Assembly: GCF_037975245.1 (NCBI RefSeq)
Contig: NC_092562.1
Location: 3,240,001-3,304,000, forward strand
Source: Apostichopus japonicus
Lineage: Eukaryota > Echinodermata > Holothuroidea > Aspidochirotida > Stichopodidae
Direction: 5' to 3'
Length of the DNA: 64,000 nucleotides
Each line of letters opens with the position of its first letter. Positions within the stretch are counted from its first letter, which is position 1. This document shows positions 23,660-37,790 of this stretch, one piece after another. Position numbers and translations under genes: made by a program. The notes beneath the pieces are model-generated. The model searched no databases and was not told where the DNA came from. It worked only from the letters and a program-made list of their open reading frames with translations.

Positions 23660-26600
23660 GTAAGTGTATATATGTAATAATTGATCAGATTTCATCATCT
23701 AGGTAGGTGCTAGCTCTGCCTGCCTATAATTTATATTCTACTTTGCAAAACAGCGATAACGTGTACATATTTGTCGTGAAACGCAATCATAACTTATCAC
23801 GTTTATAACATGTGTTGCCCATTGACAACCTTCCTTCTACAGCAAATCTATACATATGTTCTCCAGCGCACTGTTTTATTAACTCTGTTAGTATCGGTCA
23901 GGTCAGGTGCATAAACCTCTAAAAAATCAGTTTGTTTTTTCCCCCCTCCAAATCTGACTACTGTATATTGATTATTAAGCCTTATTTCTTTCAAAGATTG
24001 AGGTAACCGTGTGGTCTGTTTTCCAAGCTTTAACATGTCCTGTGTAATCTACTGTACATGTCATAGTGGAAGGCAATTTTAATGTTAGTAACAGATTTTA
24101 CTCAATTGACATTTCAAATGTTGGCTTCTTTGGTCGTGAATCTAGCCAAACGTAATGTTTCTGGTCAAATCCAACAGTACCAGGGTCCCACAAGCACGAC
24201 ATACAGGTAGATTCAACTGTTTACGTAGTTCGGGTCAAAATTGAAAATATTATTGAACTTTACCTACAAAATTGAAGCCATCCCGCCCAGCTGATCAAAT
24301 GAACAAAGTATCATTCGTAAGAACCGGGTATTAATTACATCAGAAAGGAAAATGTGATGACATATTTGGGCGATTTTAATTTCAGTCCAAGTTTACAGCA
24401 TGTCATGCTTCCAAAATGCCTGATGCAAGAAATTACCGTGGTAACATCATCCCGATGTATTGTTTAGGAGCACAGGAAAGCTGTAAAATTTTTAAAATAG
24501 TTCGTAATTTTCATTCAGGGGGAAAAATAGTCGCTCGTGATGGCACCTTTTCCATGACGATGAGAAATTTTCCCAATTTGTTGTACATGGTAACACAGGG
24601 TACTGGACACATCAATTCAAGTCAAGGTTCACATGCCACTCGCAATAACGTTAATTTAAAATTATCTACGGAAAATTACCGATACTCTCATCTCATTACC
24701 TAATCAAATAAGTCTTGGAGTACTGAAACAGATCGTCATATTGGGGTGGTTGTGATTTGGAATAAGACCACATATATACAGTAGGAAGACTGTCATCGGT
24801 TAATTAAACCAGAAAGCTATCTAGCAGAGAAGGTGTCATTTAGAACATTGATCGTATAGTATAGTGTTATAAATAGCGGTATTGTATGTTGTTGGATTCA
24901 CCAGTGTCGTGCAGTTTTCAAACCAGTGAGGAAGTAAAAACCTTTGCACAGTACTAACTGCAAGGGATAATTTAGATACTGACACACAGTACTACTCAGT
25001 GTTTGTATTTTGTGCAGCACGTTTTTCGACGGCTAAGATTTTGGACTCTCGCAACTGTAGATGGTCGTTCAAAAAAAAAAAATTTGAAACAAATTGATGT
25101 TCATCTTGAATCATGAGACATGGCCACATTTTTTGGGTTCAACCGTAGCATTTTGAGACATGATACTGGATAAACGATTCCCTGTCACTGCACGTCAAAG
25201 TGTACAGTATACATTGCAGTGTGCATACGTAGTGCCAGTCTGTTCCATGAGTACTCTGGATATCCCACACCCAGACAGGCACCGATATTTCTACTCATAC
25301 GTTACAATACAGGTTACTTAAAACGAAGATGATGTACTGTACAAGTATAGTTTTGCCTTTCATTTCCTTAAAACGGCAATTGACCTCCACCGTTGACTAA
25401 CAGTACACTGAAGCACATTGAAAACTGAACATTGTGCACTTCATTAATGCTAACTTACGAGTGACAATGTTTGAAACATGACGCAATCGATTGTTGCTTT
25501 TGAAAACAAACAAGACCTCTTATGAAGACTGCAGCTGGAGCCTGCAGAACAGCTTGTTGAAGATACAGTAGTGCAGGCTTGTGTATTGTATAATATGTTT
25601 AAATACTCTTTGTCCAGGCGTTTCCAATTTTGTAAATTACTGTATCTTGCCAAGTGCTGCCCTATGTGTCAAATAGTGGGGTTAAATGTACAACCCTCAG
25701 CAGTCGTAGGGTTTGGATAAGTGCTAGCATCTGTCAATAAATTAAATTTTTCTAGGGCCAATCCCGATGACCATGAATTCAGTGGAATGCTAACATAGAC
25801 AGTGGTTTTTAAGTACTGTCCTCTCTTGATTGGAGTTAGAGTACATTCTACTCTTGCCTGGCATTGCAATAGCTCCCTCAGTATTTTGCCAAGTTCTGCT
25901 TTCCTTTTCCCTGAGCGGTAAACTCGGTCGCAGTTCCTGTACAGTACTAAACTAGTTTGTTGGTCCTCTTCGTTTGCAGTTTATTGTACATACATGAATT
26001 ACAAATGGATGTTGAGTAGCCGGCTCGATCTGCTGTCGACTAAATTGCGGTTTCCATGTCAACACATGTGTACAAACATCTATTCCCCCTCCCCCGCACA
26101 ACCATTTAACAATGCATAATGGACTTTGCTCCCAACATGTAAAGTTTAACAAACAAACCAAAAACTATTGATATCAAATTCTTGATCACTCAACCATATG
26201 GGTTTTTATTTTATTTTTTTTACGACAGCATTGGATTGTGGGTGATATGAATCTTTGACCCCTTAGAACAAGCATAAAGGCAAATCTAATTTTAGTGTTC
26301 TATTAAGGCCTAAGAGTGTGTGTAAAGTGTGTTAAGTGCATAACATGAGTCACATGGCAGTACTAGTACTGCAGCTTTCAAGGTCAACAGTTCAAATACT
26401 GTTATGTACTCAGTGTTCATACTGTATACATGTACAGGTACAGTACGTAGGTATAGCTTCATGTGAAATGCAGAGCAATTAATTACACCACAGTTGATAA
26501 AGTGATTTATGTTACTGTGTGTTTGTGAGATAAGTACCATTTGCTCTAGTAGACTGTGCCAAACATTGGTAAGTATTTCAATGAGCGGTGGGGGGGGGGG

Positions 26601-26722
26601 GGGAAGGGGGGAGAGGTGCCGATCAGTATAACTTATTTTATATATAATTGTTAAAACAAAATTATGTCCCCATGAAAGGCAAGATCATGTTAATTGCCAG
26701 TGATAGTTCCAAACATGTGAAA

Positions 26723-26799
26723 GTGGGGGAAGGGGAGGGGTTAGGGGGAGGGGATAGGGGAGGGGATATGGGAGGGGATAGGGGAGGGGATAGGGGAGG
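26723..26799 (+). repeat. G-rich repeat with G-quadruplex potential
   Basis: At least ten runs of three to five G separated by one to four bases, built on a GGGGATAGGGGA repeat, on the sense strand of the NFI transcript. By the standard four-run rule several alternative quadruplexes are possible. Whether one forms is inference. Confidence 0.8.
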
Positions 26800-27149
26800 A
26801 GATGAGACCAACATTTTGTCAGGCCACAGAATGTTGAGCAAGCACAAGCATGAATGATCTTCAAATTAGCTGAAATTTTGAAGTACCTGCAGGCTTAAAT
26901 AAAGTTTTTCTATAAAAATTCTATAGTGAACATTCCTGCCAATTTTTCTTTTATGTTAAGAAACATTTTTCAACCTTTCATGTAAGTTTAATTCAGATCT
27001 GACTTCAGCAAGTCTGAACCATGTGCAGAGGTATTTAGTGATTGAAATGTCAAAATGTTTTAATTCTATGTTACACGAATATATACACAGTCTGCTTCTA
27101 AGTTGTTTGATTCCATGGAGGTGTTCAAAGTTCAGTTATGCAAATTATT

Positions 27150-27285
27150 CATTCGCAATGTAGATCGGCCTTTTGGCTAAAATCATGTGTAGTATCTGTT
27201 CCCTTTCGAGAGGAATCGTGATACACACCCGACGATGATCACACAGTCACAGTCCCGATGCAAGCGGACTGGGGTTGAGAGTGGT
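27150..27285 (+). ncRNA. U2-snRNA-like segment (diverged copy or U2-derived SINE)
   Basis: Bases 27165-27201 match the conserved 5' region of U2 snRNA: TCGGCCTTTTGGCTAA, then ATCATGTGTAGTATCTGTTC, including the GTAGTA branch-site recognition element. Downstream, stem-loop IIa is replaced by CCTTTCGAGAGG flanked by TTCC and GGAA. GTGATAC follows where U2 has CTGATAC, and a perfect six-base stem CAGTCC/GGACTG occurs at 27247-27268. I see no Sm-site-like AUUUUUGG at the usual place. An octamer ATGCAAAT at 27138-27145 lies too close to act as a normal snRNA distal element. A decayed U2 retrocopy or U2-headed SINE is most likely. Confidence 0.5.
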
Positions 27286-30200
27286 CAGTCGTTCGGTTGT
27301 TTGGTTTTTTTGTGCCCAGGTTCTTTCCTGGGTGACTTTCTCAAAAAGTACCACAATGTCGATTGTACCATACTGCTATTGGTACTGTTTTCAGTAACAA
27401 TAATAATATTGATTTACATCACTATGAAGATAGCTCAATGGCAGGTTCAGTGCTGTAGATACAATCACGCATGAATGAAGTTCACTGGCGTGACCTTTTT
27501 AACCAGGATATCATCGCCCACACAGACATTTTGCTCCTCGTTTAGTACAGCACCCCTCCCACTTCCCACAACCGAAATAGCAAAAGAATAAAAATCATAA
27601 TCGTTCTAGGAGATTTAATGCGCTCATTTCAAGAAGGTTCAGTAGTACTTTTGATTAAATATAGTGCTTAAAGCAGAATGCAGGATCAAATTTGCAGGCA
27701 ATATTGATGTGTCAAAAATATGTAACTTTTAAAAGTAATTTTCATACTGGTCAAGCCCCTCCCTCCATCCATGGTACAAGATGTGAGACACATGCACTAT
27801 CCAACCTTTGATTTCAACACTTTACCCCTAAATTTATAATCTGGCAATGCGAAATATAGGAACTCCTAGGTTTTCTTAGTCGTGTGAACACTACTGTACA
27901 CTACAGTATCTGTATGTGAATAATATGTGTGAATACATGTGAATACTATGAATCATGTAGATCTAGAAGAAATTCATTTTCAGATTTCTTCAAAAACAGC
28001 ACCGTCCTATCCTATTGATTGGTCGAAGAGCCAAGTATCTTCTGTTGTGATGCGCTTATCACTTGAGCTGTTTTCTCGGAATTTAGACACACGCGGTATT
28101 CTGTTCTTCGTACAGCTTTTGTCGGACGCGGCAAATTATGTTTGCCTATCATGCCCTCCAAAATATATACGTAATGTACATGTGCAGTACAGTAGCCCAG
28201 CAAGATGGAAATCAGCAGTTTTGAGTTCGCAAGTTTCCTCATTGTGTACATTTACGTGGAATGTAAATTTCCACTTTCATAAAAACAGGAAACGCGAGGC
28301 TGCATATCAGCGTTGCATCCATGGAAAATAGCTATAAATGCTATTTTTTTCGTGTAAAATACTGAAATTTCAGCACAATTGACTATATATGGTACCATAT
28401 ATACGTATATATGTGAAAGCACTGCAGGACCCAGGAATATTATTTATCATTTAATTTTTAAAATTTGTATAAAATCTTGTATCCACGGGTAGAATGTGTG
28501 AGAAAATATGATGATTTCCATTGTTTACTCGGTTCCGTTGTACCAAAACAATTCTTGACAAATATTTCCCAGAAAAGCTGATGTCCAGATTCTTAGTTAG
28601 CTTTCTTAGTTTTAAGCTGCAGGTCAATTGTAGGGTTTTCCTACCTATATGTAACTTTAGTCCAGGTAAATTGCGCCTAAATCATGCCCAAGTGCAATTT
28701 CTTTTTACGCACAGCCTCTACGTAAAATGTGTTGGTTTTTGTGTGATAAAGAACTTCTGTAATATATATATATTGCAACTGACAGTATGAACAAGGACAG
28801 CAACTTGAAAGCTTTCAGCTGAGTTAAAAATTATAATGACTAGCCATCTTTCAAAGTTCACCCAACACCCCCACCCCCCCCAACCCTCTGTCCCCCATCC
28901 CATGTTTTTCATGATGTAGTTTCAAGAAGTATTTGGGACAAAAGTGATGATTTGAAACTGTCTTTTAGCCAGTAAAAGAATAAATGATTATGAAATGTGA
29001 GTGATAATAATAAAATTTGAAAGAAAATTGTATTGAGTCCAGTTGCAATATTTCCAGAGGGCATTTAGGGTTCACAGTGTTTAAAGGAAGAGAGAGGCAG
29101 TGCTTAACAGGATGCAATCTTCACCAGCTTACATGCCCTACTCATACCCTCTTCACATCCTGTTAAGTATATTAGCACAGTATTTTTTTCTCTCCTTAGT
29201 ATCAGAAACAGAAAGAAACAGGTAAACCTTTCTATGCTAGGGATTAGATCTCTAGTAAAGGAAGGAAGGCATTTAAATCCTTCAGAAAAGTTAATATTTA
29301 AGAGCTTCCTTAAGTTTAACAGGACATATACTGTAAATTAAGTTTCCAAGAAAAGATAAATCAATTTAAAGGCAATTGTGAATTGAGTTTAAAACGAAAA
29401 ACCAATGTCGAAACGGACATCTTCTTTCTCTACGACCCGTACAACTACTGTACAACTCTTCCTCTATTAATAAGTACTGTGTACAATAGGTTTGGATATT
29501 CAGTAAGTACTGATGAAGTCCACATGTTGCAATATTAATATACTTGTTGATATAACTAGTTCTCTATTTTCCTCCCCCACAACAAGTTTTGAAACAAATC
29601 ACCAACAAACCTTGGATAAGAAAGTCATCAACTTGTGTGATTTGATAATTTAGGATCTTATTGCCTTACAGAATTGAGTAATTACAAGGTCAGGAAAACC
29701 GCAACTTGCAGTTTACCAAAATAAGTTGTTGAGGAAGGAAGTTTTATGGGGCTTTTTTTTTTCCCCTTTTTTTTCTTTAAAGGAGTATACTATGTTCTAC
29801 GTACAGTAACAGTTGATTAACTTTTAATGAGAAAACAAGCTGCTTCTTTTTTAAATTGATTTAGAAATTTGATACTCAGTGCGTTAGTAATTGCCTCTTG
29901 GACCTAAACCACTGTAAGTAGATGTTCGTAACGGCAATCGACATGTCATAATTTGATTGGTCGTCAAATTTCACCTTTTCAATAATATTAATGAACTTAA
30001 AAACTTAAGCAGGTTCATTCCTCAGGGCCCAAAGTATGTAAGGGACCCAGTACCGTAAAGTCAAAGATTAATACGTTCCGAGAGAACTGAACTGTATGGT
30101 ACCAAAGGTTTTTCATGAATATTTACTTAAAAACTTTCTCGGGAAAACCGCATAGGTTCGCTTCTGAATGGCAGATCCAGAAAGGAGAGATAGTGGGTGG

Positions 30201-31361
30201 AGCCAAGGGATGTGGGATATAGAGGGCGCAGTATTCAAATGTAGGTAGAAGAGGAAAGTGCATAAGTAGACCAGAGACAGGTAAGTGTTGTGGCTCATAA
30301 ATTCCCCAAACCCAGTAAATTAGTTTTAAGCCCTGGCATAAATTTAGCAAAGTATATATACCGGTACATGTCTAAAACTACGTTTGTACAGTAAGCCTCC
30401 AATCCTTCAACAGTCTTCAAACTTGCGCTCCAGAAAGTTTGTGAACCTTTTTTGAAGAGGCAATTCCATTTAATCAGAATTTATGAACCCCAAGTCAATA
30501 AATGAGGTACCTGCAGGAAATGGTGTCACCCTCTAGAGGAAATCATTTTGACAATCCTTTTGTAATGTATTGGTAAGCCTTTTGTTGTTGATGAACATCA
30601 CATGGTACAGTAGGTAGCAGTGAGTACAAGTCATGAGTTACTTGGGGTCAAGAGGTCATCGCTAAGTGTTAGCTGCTCTGTTTTCTGGTTCTCTTGTTAT
30701 TTCTGAGATCAGTGAGTTGGTACATACAGGAAAAAGTCGGAATTTTAGCAAAATGGCTTTAGTTGTCATGACAACAGAGACATACAGGAAAAGCTGGAAG
30801 CATTCATGAGTCAGATAAAATACAAGATTTTAACATCTCCTCAGGATCATTCCAAAGAAAGGTGAATCGGGGTACTAGTAAGAAAAATAGAGGATTTCTT
30901 TGCAAGGATCTTCCATAATCCTTGTCAAAGTTTTATATGACGGCAGATTATATTAGATACAGTAGCTAATAGGTTGAGCCAAAATTCTTCATCTTAAACC
31001 TTTTTACGACTTTTAAATAAATGGTTATTTTCTGCAAGCTTGCCTTTCTCATGAAATCCATTCCCTTACTCCTAAAACAACACTTCACTTTAGTTTGAAG
31101 GTTTTAACTTGTTGTAGGGTAGTAGTGAAAAGCTTGTCAAAGGAAGGCCGATATACTTAATTAGGCTCCCAAGTTTTATTGCCATCCGAATTGCTCTCCT
31201 CGTAACTGTAATGTGAGATTCCGATATTACGTAAAAGACTGTCAGATCTGTGGCAACACTTTTCAACTTGCTTCGGAGGTAAGTCCTTCTCATTTAAAGT
31301 TTAAGATATCCCGCCAAGCAAAGCTCTGAGAAGTCATTTTACTTTATATTCTTTCTCCAAG

Positions 31362-31427
31362 AGAGGGGCATGATCGATGCCATCGACAGCCTACCAGTTC
31401 GCAGTCCCACAGAGACAGATCTAGAGG
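31362..31427 (+). CDS. NFI: NFI 66-nt linker exon
   Basis: Acceptor TTCTTTCTCCAAG and donor G|GTAAGTC bound 66 nt with phase 1 at both ends, so inclusion or skipping preserves the frame. It encodes E-RGMIDAIDSLPVRSPTETDLE, an acidic, Ser/Pro-containing linker. It sits where vertebrate NFI proteins have a Ser-rich acidic linker (SGSPSHNDP or ESPSQPSDAD type) between the DNA-binding domain and the SGVFS motif. Residue identity is too low for homology by itself; the call rests on splice sites, phase and position. Alternative AG sites two and four bases downstream would break the frame. Confidence 0.7.
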
Positions 31428-32615
31428 GTAAGTCTGGGTCACCCTATAGATGTTGCCTCATGACCTGTACCCCATCCCCCCCCCCACTTCCCTATACTTC
31501 CCTCACTGCCCCATTCCTCCTCATCTACATAAATACCAGTTGGCTGCTCCCTTACCGAGCAGTCAAATGTAGCTGTGCACCTTTTTTTTTTATCACTTTC
31601 TGTTGGAGTTTTGGAGTGTGCATGCTGGTGGCTCATCACTGTATAGTACATGTACCGTAGACTTGGTATGGTAGTAGAATTTGCTGTTTTCTTCTTACAG
31701 TATTTTACGACACCACTTAATAAATATCTCTATATATCACAGAAATAAGACAAACAAATAACTCACATATCATTTCATCTCTGTGTTCAGTTGTTAATCT
31801 AGTCAATGAAGCAAAATTTGCAAATACTGTGAAGCACGATCACCAAAAAATGAAAGTAATAAGTTCATGACAACATAAAGTGTTAAAACACACACATATC
31901 TATTAACTGTAGGTTACGAATGTTGACAATGTGCCTCACACTGTCCTGCACCTGTCACCACACAACTGCAGTAGTTGCACTCAATTTGTGTCAGGACACC
32001 TTTCAAAAGACTTGAAGAATATTGCGAACACTTATTTACATATGGGTAATCTGTCCCAGGGTTTGTACGTTGATTTTGTGAGGACAGGTAATAGGTTGGT
32101 TTATATCTGAAATAGATGATCATTCTGGAATATCTACGGTACTTTTAGGCATTCTATAACCATGGGTGACTCCTTTCGGTAACCATGGTGATATTGCATT
32201 CATTTCACCCCCTGGTGATGAACATTTTTGCATGTACTGCACAGTAGCTGGTTCTCACTTATATGCAGTTCATTTTTTTTTTGCTTTTTAGATTGATGCA
32301 TGTCATCCAAAGCAATTAGTTATTCTGTTTAGTTGGTGTTTTCTTCCACATTTTATTTATGGTATTGGGGATTTTTTCTTGCCCGTGTTGGCCCTCCAAA
32401 TCCCTAAATTTGGAGCACTGGTGTCGACCCACCCACAAGTAAACCATGATAGATGGTTCACTCAATGTAACATTCTGTGCAGGCACATTTGTAAGGATAG
32501 TTTGTTGTGGTAGTCTGTAGGACATCTTACGCGTCGGTTGTCTGAACAGCAAATTTGGTCGTCAGAAAAAATTTAACAAATTAACAATGACCAATATTTA
32601 CAATGAAGGAGAGAC

Positions 32616-32938
32616 GTGTAGGTTTGGTGAGTAGAACAGCCATACGTACACTATAGGAGAGATGTGTAGGTTTGGTGAATAGAACAGCAATATGTCACTA
32701 CAGGAGAGATGTGTAGGTTTGGTGAATAGAACAGCAATCTATACACTGAAGGAAAAATGTGTAGGTTTGGTGAATAGAACAGTGATACAGTATGTACACT
32801 ATAGGAGAGATGTGTAGGTTTGGTGAATAGAACAGCAATCTATACACTGAAGGAAAGATGTGTAGGTTTGGTGAATAGAACAGTGATACAGTATGTACAC
32901 TATAGGAGAGATGTGTAGGTTTGGTGAATAGAACACCA
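32616..32938. repeat. Approximately 48-bp tandem repeat, 7 units
   Basis: Units begin GTGTAGGTTTGGTGAATAGA followed by ACAGCAATCTATACACTGAAGG or ACAGTGATACAGTATGTACAC variants. The last four full units alternate two types of 48 and 53 bp, giving a 101-bp higher-order period. On the minus strand it yields a repetitive frame (HQTYT-type repeats) that I regard as spurious. Confidence 0.9.
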
Positions 32939-35900
32939 GCTTTGAAAGATACCAGTTTCTCATTTGACCTATTTAGGGATACTTTTTTGTTCCAATGAAA
33001 TCTGAATTTTGATGTCAACAACTACTGTAAGTACTGTAGTCGCTCATAGGACAACCTCCAAACCGGAGTTTGGTTTGCCGAACAGAAATTTGGTCGTCTC
33101 GACTACGGGACCACCAGACTTTCTTTAAAAATGTTGCCCTGCTGTGGCACATCTCCTTTCACCTAGAGTTTGTATAGCCGTCACCTGCACTGTTTTGGAT
33201 CGATTAGTTTTGGCGACCCTCTTGATCATGAAATTGGTCTTCTGCATCTAGTCTTGCCGTTTCTCAATTAATTAAAAAGAAAAACCTCCAGTTTTTTATT
33301 GTCCGTACCAATGACACCTAATACCCACAGTCTTTGCTACAGTAAGTACTGCAGTTTCATTGAAGTTTTCAAATTTGGAAATTGGGCCAAATCGTACAAT
33401 TGAGACCTGATAACTGCGTATCCCTCGATAAGAGGCACCAAAAGTCATCGGCTGCGTTTGAGGAAGATAAAATGTCCATTTGTAAATTTGTGGTCAATAT
33501 CTCACATTCCTTGTATGTAATGGTTTTTGTTATTTTTGCATGACCTCTGTGTGTTTGACCAATCAGATTGATGTAGAGACACTGTATGTTGTTGTGTGCA
33601 CTTGTCTTTTAATACCAAGCCCTGCACTATATGTATTGTGTTATGTATTGCCTGCCCCATCCCACCCCACCACCCCCCCCCCCCCACTCATTGAATTCAA
33701 ATCAGAAGGGCTAGTCTCACCTTGGTTTGGATATATTTTACAATTTATAATATTTGGTCTTTTGATTCATACCTTACTCTTTCAAATTACTATAAATGTG
33801 GGTATGAAATTTGATCAAATGCAACGATGGATTATACTTTGACAGTGCTTCAAAGGAGGCAATTAGCTAGCAACTCTGATCGGCTGTCCATTGAACGTCG
33901 ATGCCTGGCCTGACCGAACGATCAATAAAACGTATAAAATGGCAGTTTTACTGTAGGAAAATTAAATGTAAAATGATCTATTCTAGCCATTGATGTGTTG
34001 TTTGCTTAGCTGAGGCAACCTGTTGCAAAGTTATAACATATGACCAAGTTTTAATTTTTAAAAAATGGGGGGGGGGGGGGAATCATGACTTTACAAGGTT
34101 CTCATGTGAAATGAAGGCTGTTCCATCTGCTTGTAAGAATTCAAAAGATACCTCCTTTTGGCATTTATCACTGACTGAAAAACTAAAATTAAGACCACAA
34201 AGAAGGTAACATTCTGTTCGTTAAGATCCCCCCCCCCCCACCTAGTCAATCTCCTCATGGCCACAAACTTTACACCCATGCTGCTACATGGATCCATTGT
34301 GGCTTATTTCTGGGAACAGCCCTGTCTCAAAGGTTGTGACCTCTCCCTCTGCTGAGTCCCTTCTGAGACCACTGAAGTTCATAAAGTAGGTACAGGGAGT
34401 CAAAATTTAAAAATAACCAGAAATTTACGGGTATAGTCCTAAACTTCAAGCAAAGATATCTTGAACTCTTAATAGATTTGCTTCTACAGCAGTTGATGTC
34501 AGTCATTTGAGGAAGGTCAGACACGAACAACGAATTGGTCCTGTCAGGTCAAATGCTCTTTTGGTCAACAGTTAATCCCCACAGTTAATCCCCAAAGTTA
34601 ATTCCCCGAAGTCAATCCCCCAAGTTGTGGGAATCTAGGTGACCCCTGAGTGGCATCTTCCCATTGGATTGGACACAACACAAATAAACTCCAAAATTTG
34701 GCCATAACATAATTTGGTCTTTATCTTTTGGGAAATGTTTTTTTTTTGTGCCAAATTTACCCTTCCACAAAATTTTGAGTTTTACGGTCTTAAGGGGAGA
34801 GGCTAATCTATTTATACAAACATATGGATGAGATGAGAGAGGGTGGGGTTTGTCATAGTTGAGTGGAGATGGATTTTGAAACCTGAAAGAATCTTACCTA
34901 TAGCTATTATAGTCATATATTTAGTTTGTAACACAGAATTGTGAAATTTCCATGGTAGGGCTTTGTAGTGAATGTTAAGAAACATATACATGTGATCAAA
35001 TCTTAGGTAGTTTAAAAAAATCCAAAGGTTGAATCATTTTTCTAACCCAGTTGCACCGGAGTTAACTTTTGAGGAACAGAATCTTTATTCTGTCGAGTGG
35101 AATCTCACCTACACCTTTGCAGTTAAGGTCACGCTCAGGGTAGATCGCTGAAGCTTCCCTGGTGTTTGTGGTGTGCATTCTCAAAAGCCAGGGGGACAAC
35201 AGGGCTCCCATCTTGGCATCTATTCTCTCTTTGTTCAAACACAAGAGGTATCTATAGGCCCCCTCATGGTGTCACCACATGGAAAGAGAAAATTCAAACC
35301 ACAAATTCCTTTCCTAGTAACTTTCACTTTTCTATCTCTCTTCTCTCTCTCTCTCTCACAAGAGCCATTCCTCCATGCCATAGGGGTTTTCTTGCTCATG
35401 GCAGGGAGTATTTGCTACGAAGAAAATGTATTTAAGATTTCCCACACACAATCATGTAAGTTGTGTACAGTGGTAGTTACAACATGCAAACTGCATGTCA
35501 GAACCTGTACACTGTTAGGGGTATATGGTGATGGTGAGTAAATTATGCACTTAACTCATGTACAGAATTTGTCGTTGGTGATGTACTCAAAGGTTTGAGA
35601 CAACAACATTGAATAGGGTGTGATAGAAGGTCAGTGCTTCCACTTCCAAGAAAGGCATTTGTGATAATGATTCACTCATCAAGTTGCATTCTTGGACTTA
35701 AGTTTCTGAGTCCAGAGGAATGGCTTAAAGTTAATTGGAAATGTTTGTCCAACAGAGTTTGAGATCAACAGGGCATGGTTTTCTTTGGTGGAATAAAGTA
35801 AATGGGGAAGTGGAAATTCAACAAGGCAGAGATTTATTGTTTACTACATAGCACTAGAAGTTATTTACAAAGAATATAGTTCCTACAAATAGTGTAGTAC

Positions 35901-37790
35901 CTACAGTACTGTACTGTTATGATAAAGCACTGCAATGACAATGTACCATTTATCTCCTCCTCCAATCCGGGTTCCCCTCCCCCTCCCTCCCTCCCAAATA
36001 TTAAAGGAGGTAAAAGAAAAAAAGAGGAAAGACGTGTGTAATGGGCAACATGTCTGGGGATTATAGAGGGAATGTATAAATGACTTCACTATATTTTGGT
36101 CTGTGGTGTAAGTTTGATCAGAAAAGATACTGTTAGACATATATATATACAGGGTTATTTGGCTGAAACTTTTTTTTTTTTCCAAGGCTGGACAGTAACA
36201 TTGTTATCATAGTAACATAGTGCTTTCACTGTTCAGAGGATTCATTTGTAGGTGTGCACTGTACAAGTTCACATACGTACAGTACTGCAGAATGCCCTTC
36301 ACTCTCACAAGAGAACACTAACGTAGTATTATTTAGTCTCTTTTTCTGCAATTAGTTATACTCTAGACCATCTGGCATTCATCTTTGCTGTTTGGGGAAT
36401 ATCCAAAGATTGGTTTCGATGATGGTACAAGTGCAGGTCAGTTAGGGTTGCATAGATTCAGGCAAACTTGGGAAATTTACATAATTAATTTAAAGCAGCT
36501 CTCATGGTTTTAATTCAGGTCTATTGCACCCCCCTCCCCCCCCCCAATCACCACCATTCTAACATCTAACATATCTTCCTTAAAAGTGTCAATAAACGAG
36601 CCAGAAGAAGCCTTTTCCTTTGTGGAGATGTAAAAGTTGACTTAATAGTAAACAGGGTATGATACGGTCTATGTTAGATAAGAATTAAAATGAAAAACGT
36701 GAAGTGCTTCAAGGAAGCTCATTGCTTCCATTTATGATAAATATTAATCACAGTGGAGAAGACATTATAACAAAGCTGAAATGTTTTAAAAGCCTGATGT
36801 ATCTTGAAATTTATGACATATAAACAAGGATAGGAAAAGAATACCGTATAACCTGCATATTTAATATAATTTAAGCTTCTCCTACAGACTAAAGATACTG
36901 TATGATGGCATTTGTAATGTGAGTAGAATTATCCAAAGGCCATGTTTTTAATTATATGCATATCTCTGCAGGTGAATAATTTAGCATCAGACATCATATC
37001 TTGCTGCTTCATTTGTACTCCGGAGATGTAAAACTTGGTTTCTGAGTTTGAATTAAGCTATATCTGTGTAACGATGTACAACAGTGATAGCAGGATATAT
37101 CTTAGTTGTATATTTCAGATAAATTCAAAACTAAATAGATATATTTATATCTAGATAAATATGTGATTAATAATTACAAACATGAAATAGTGTCCTGGCA
37201 ACAAAAGTTTGAGAAAACCCATCCAATTATATTACAAGTTGTGTCGCACGTAAAATTTGCATTTTGAAAAACACTTTGATACGTTGTCTGTAATACATTG
37301 CATCAATTGCATCTATCTTATTTTTGAGTAATTCTCGGCCCAATCGATTGAATATATGATGACCACTAGAATGCCACAAGTTACTCTAAGACTTGCAGTT
37401 GTACATGCCACCCAATTCATGGTGCATCATACTCGATTGCCAACACTGGTCAGTTTAATCCTGCGTTATAAGTTAACTGTTGGACAAACTGCTGATTCTC
37501 ATTAAAGAGGATGTTATCACTTAGGATACAGTATCCTCAGGGCAATAAACCCACAAAATTCACTCCGCAGTTCACACCACACAAAATTCACACCGCACAG
37601 CAACCGTCCTTCTTTGGTTGAATAATCGACAGAATTTTATGAAATTTGACAAAATCTTGTCGAAGGATATAAAATTAAAAACTAGGATTGAGCCCCCCCC
37701 CCCCTTTCTTATTTGTCCTGAATTGCTGCATATATGATTTAAGCACTAGTATGTCCTGACATGGCCATTTAAAAAATATATATATTATAT

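Larger units (their letters stand above)
23660..31361 (+). other. NFI intron 2, mostly unremarkable
   Basis: This 7.7-kb intron is AT-rich with no further exon that I could support. It contains the U2-like segment near 27150 and the G-rich tract near 26723, listed separately, plus poly-A/T and poly-G/C runs. The frame at 27939-28331 is open for 130 codons but matches nothing I know and lacks splice-compatible phase with the NFI exons. Confidence 0.6.

Noticed and set aside
27939-28331. 130-codon frame in NFI intron 2
   Set aside because: No recognisable domain and not phase-compatible with flanking NFI exons. This length is expected by chance in a 7.7-kb intron.
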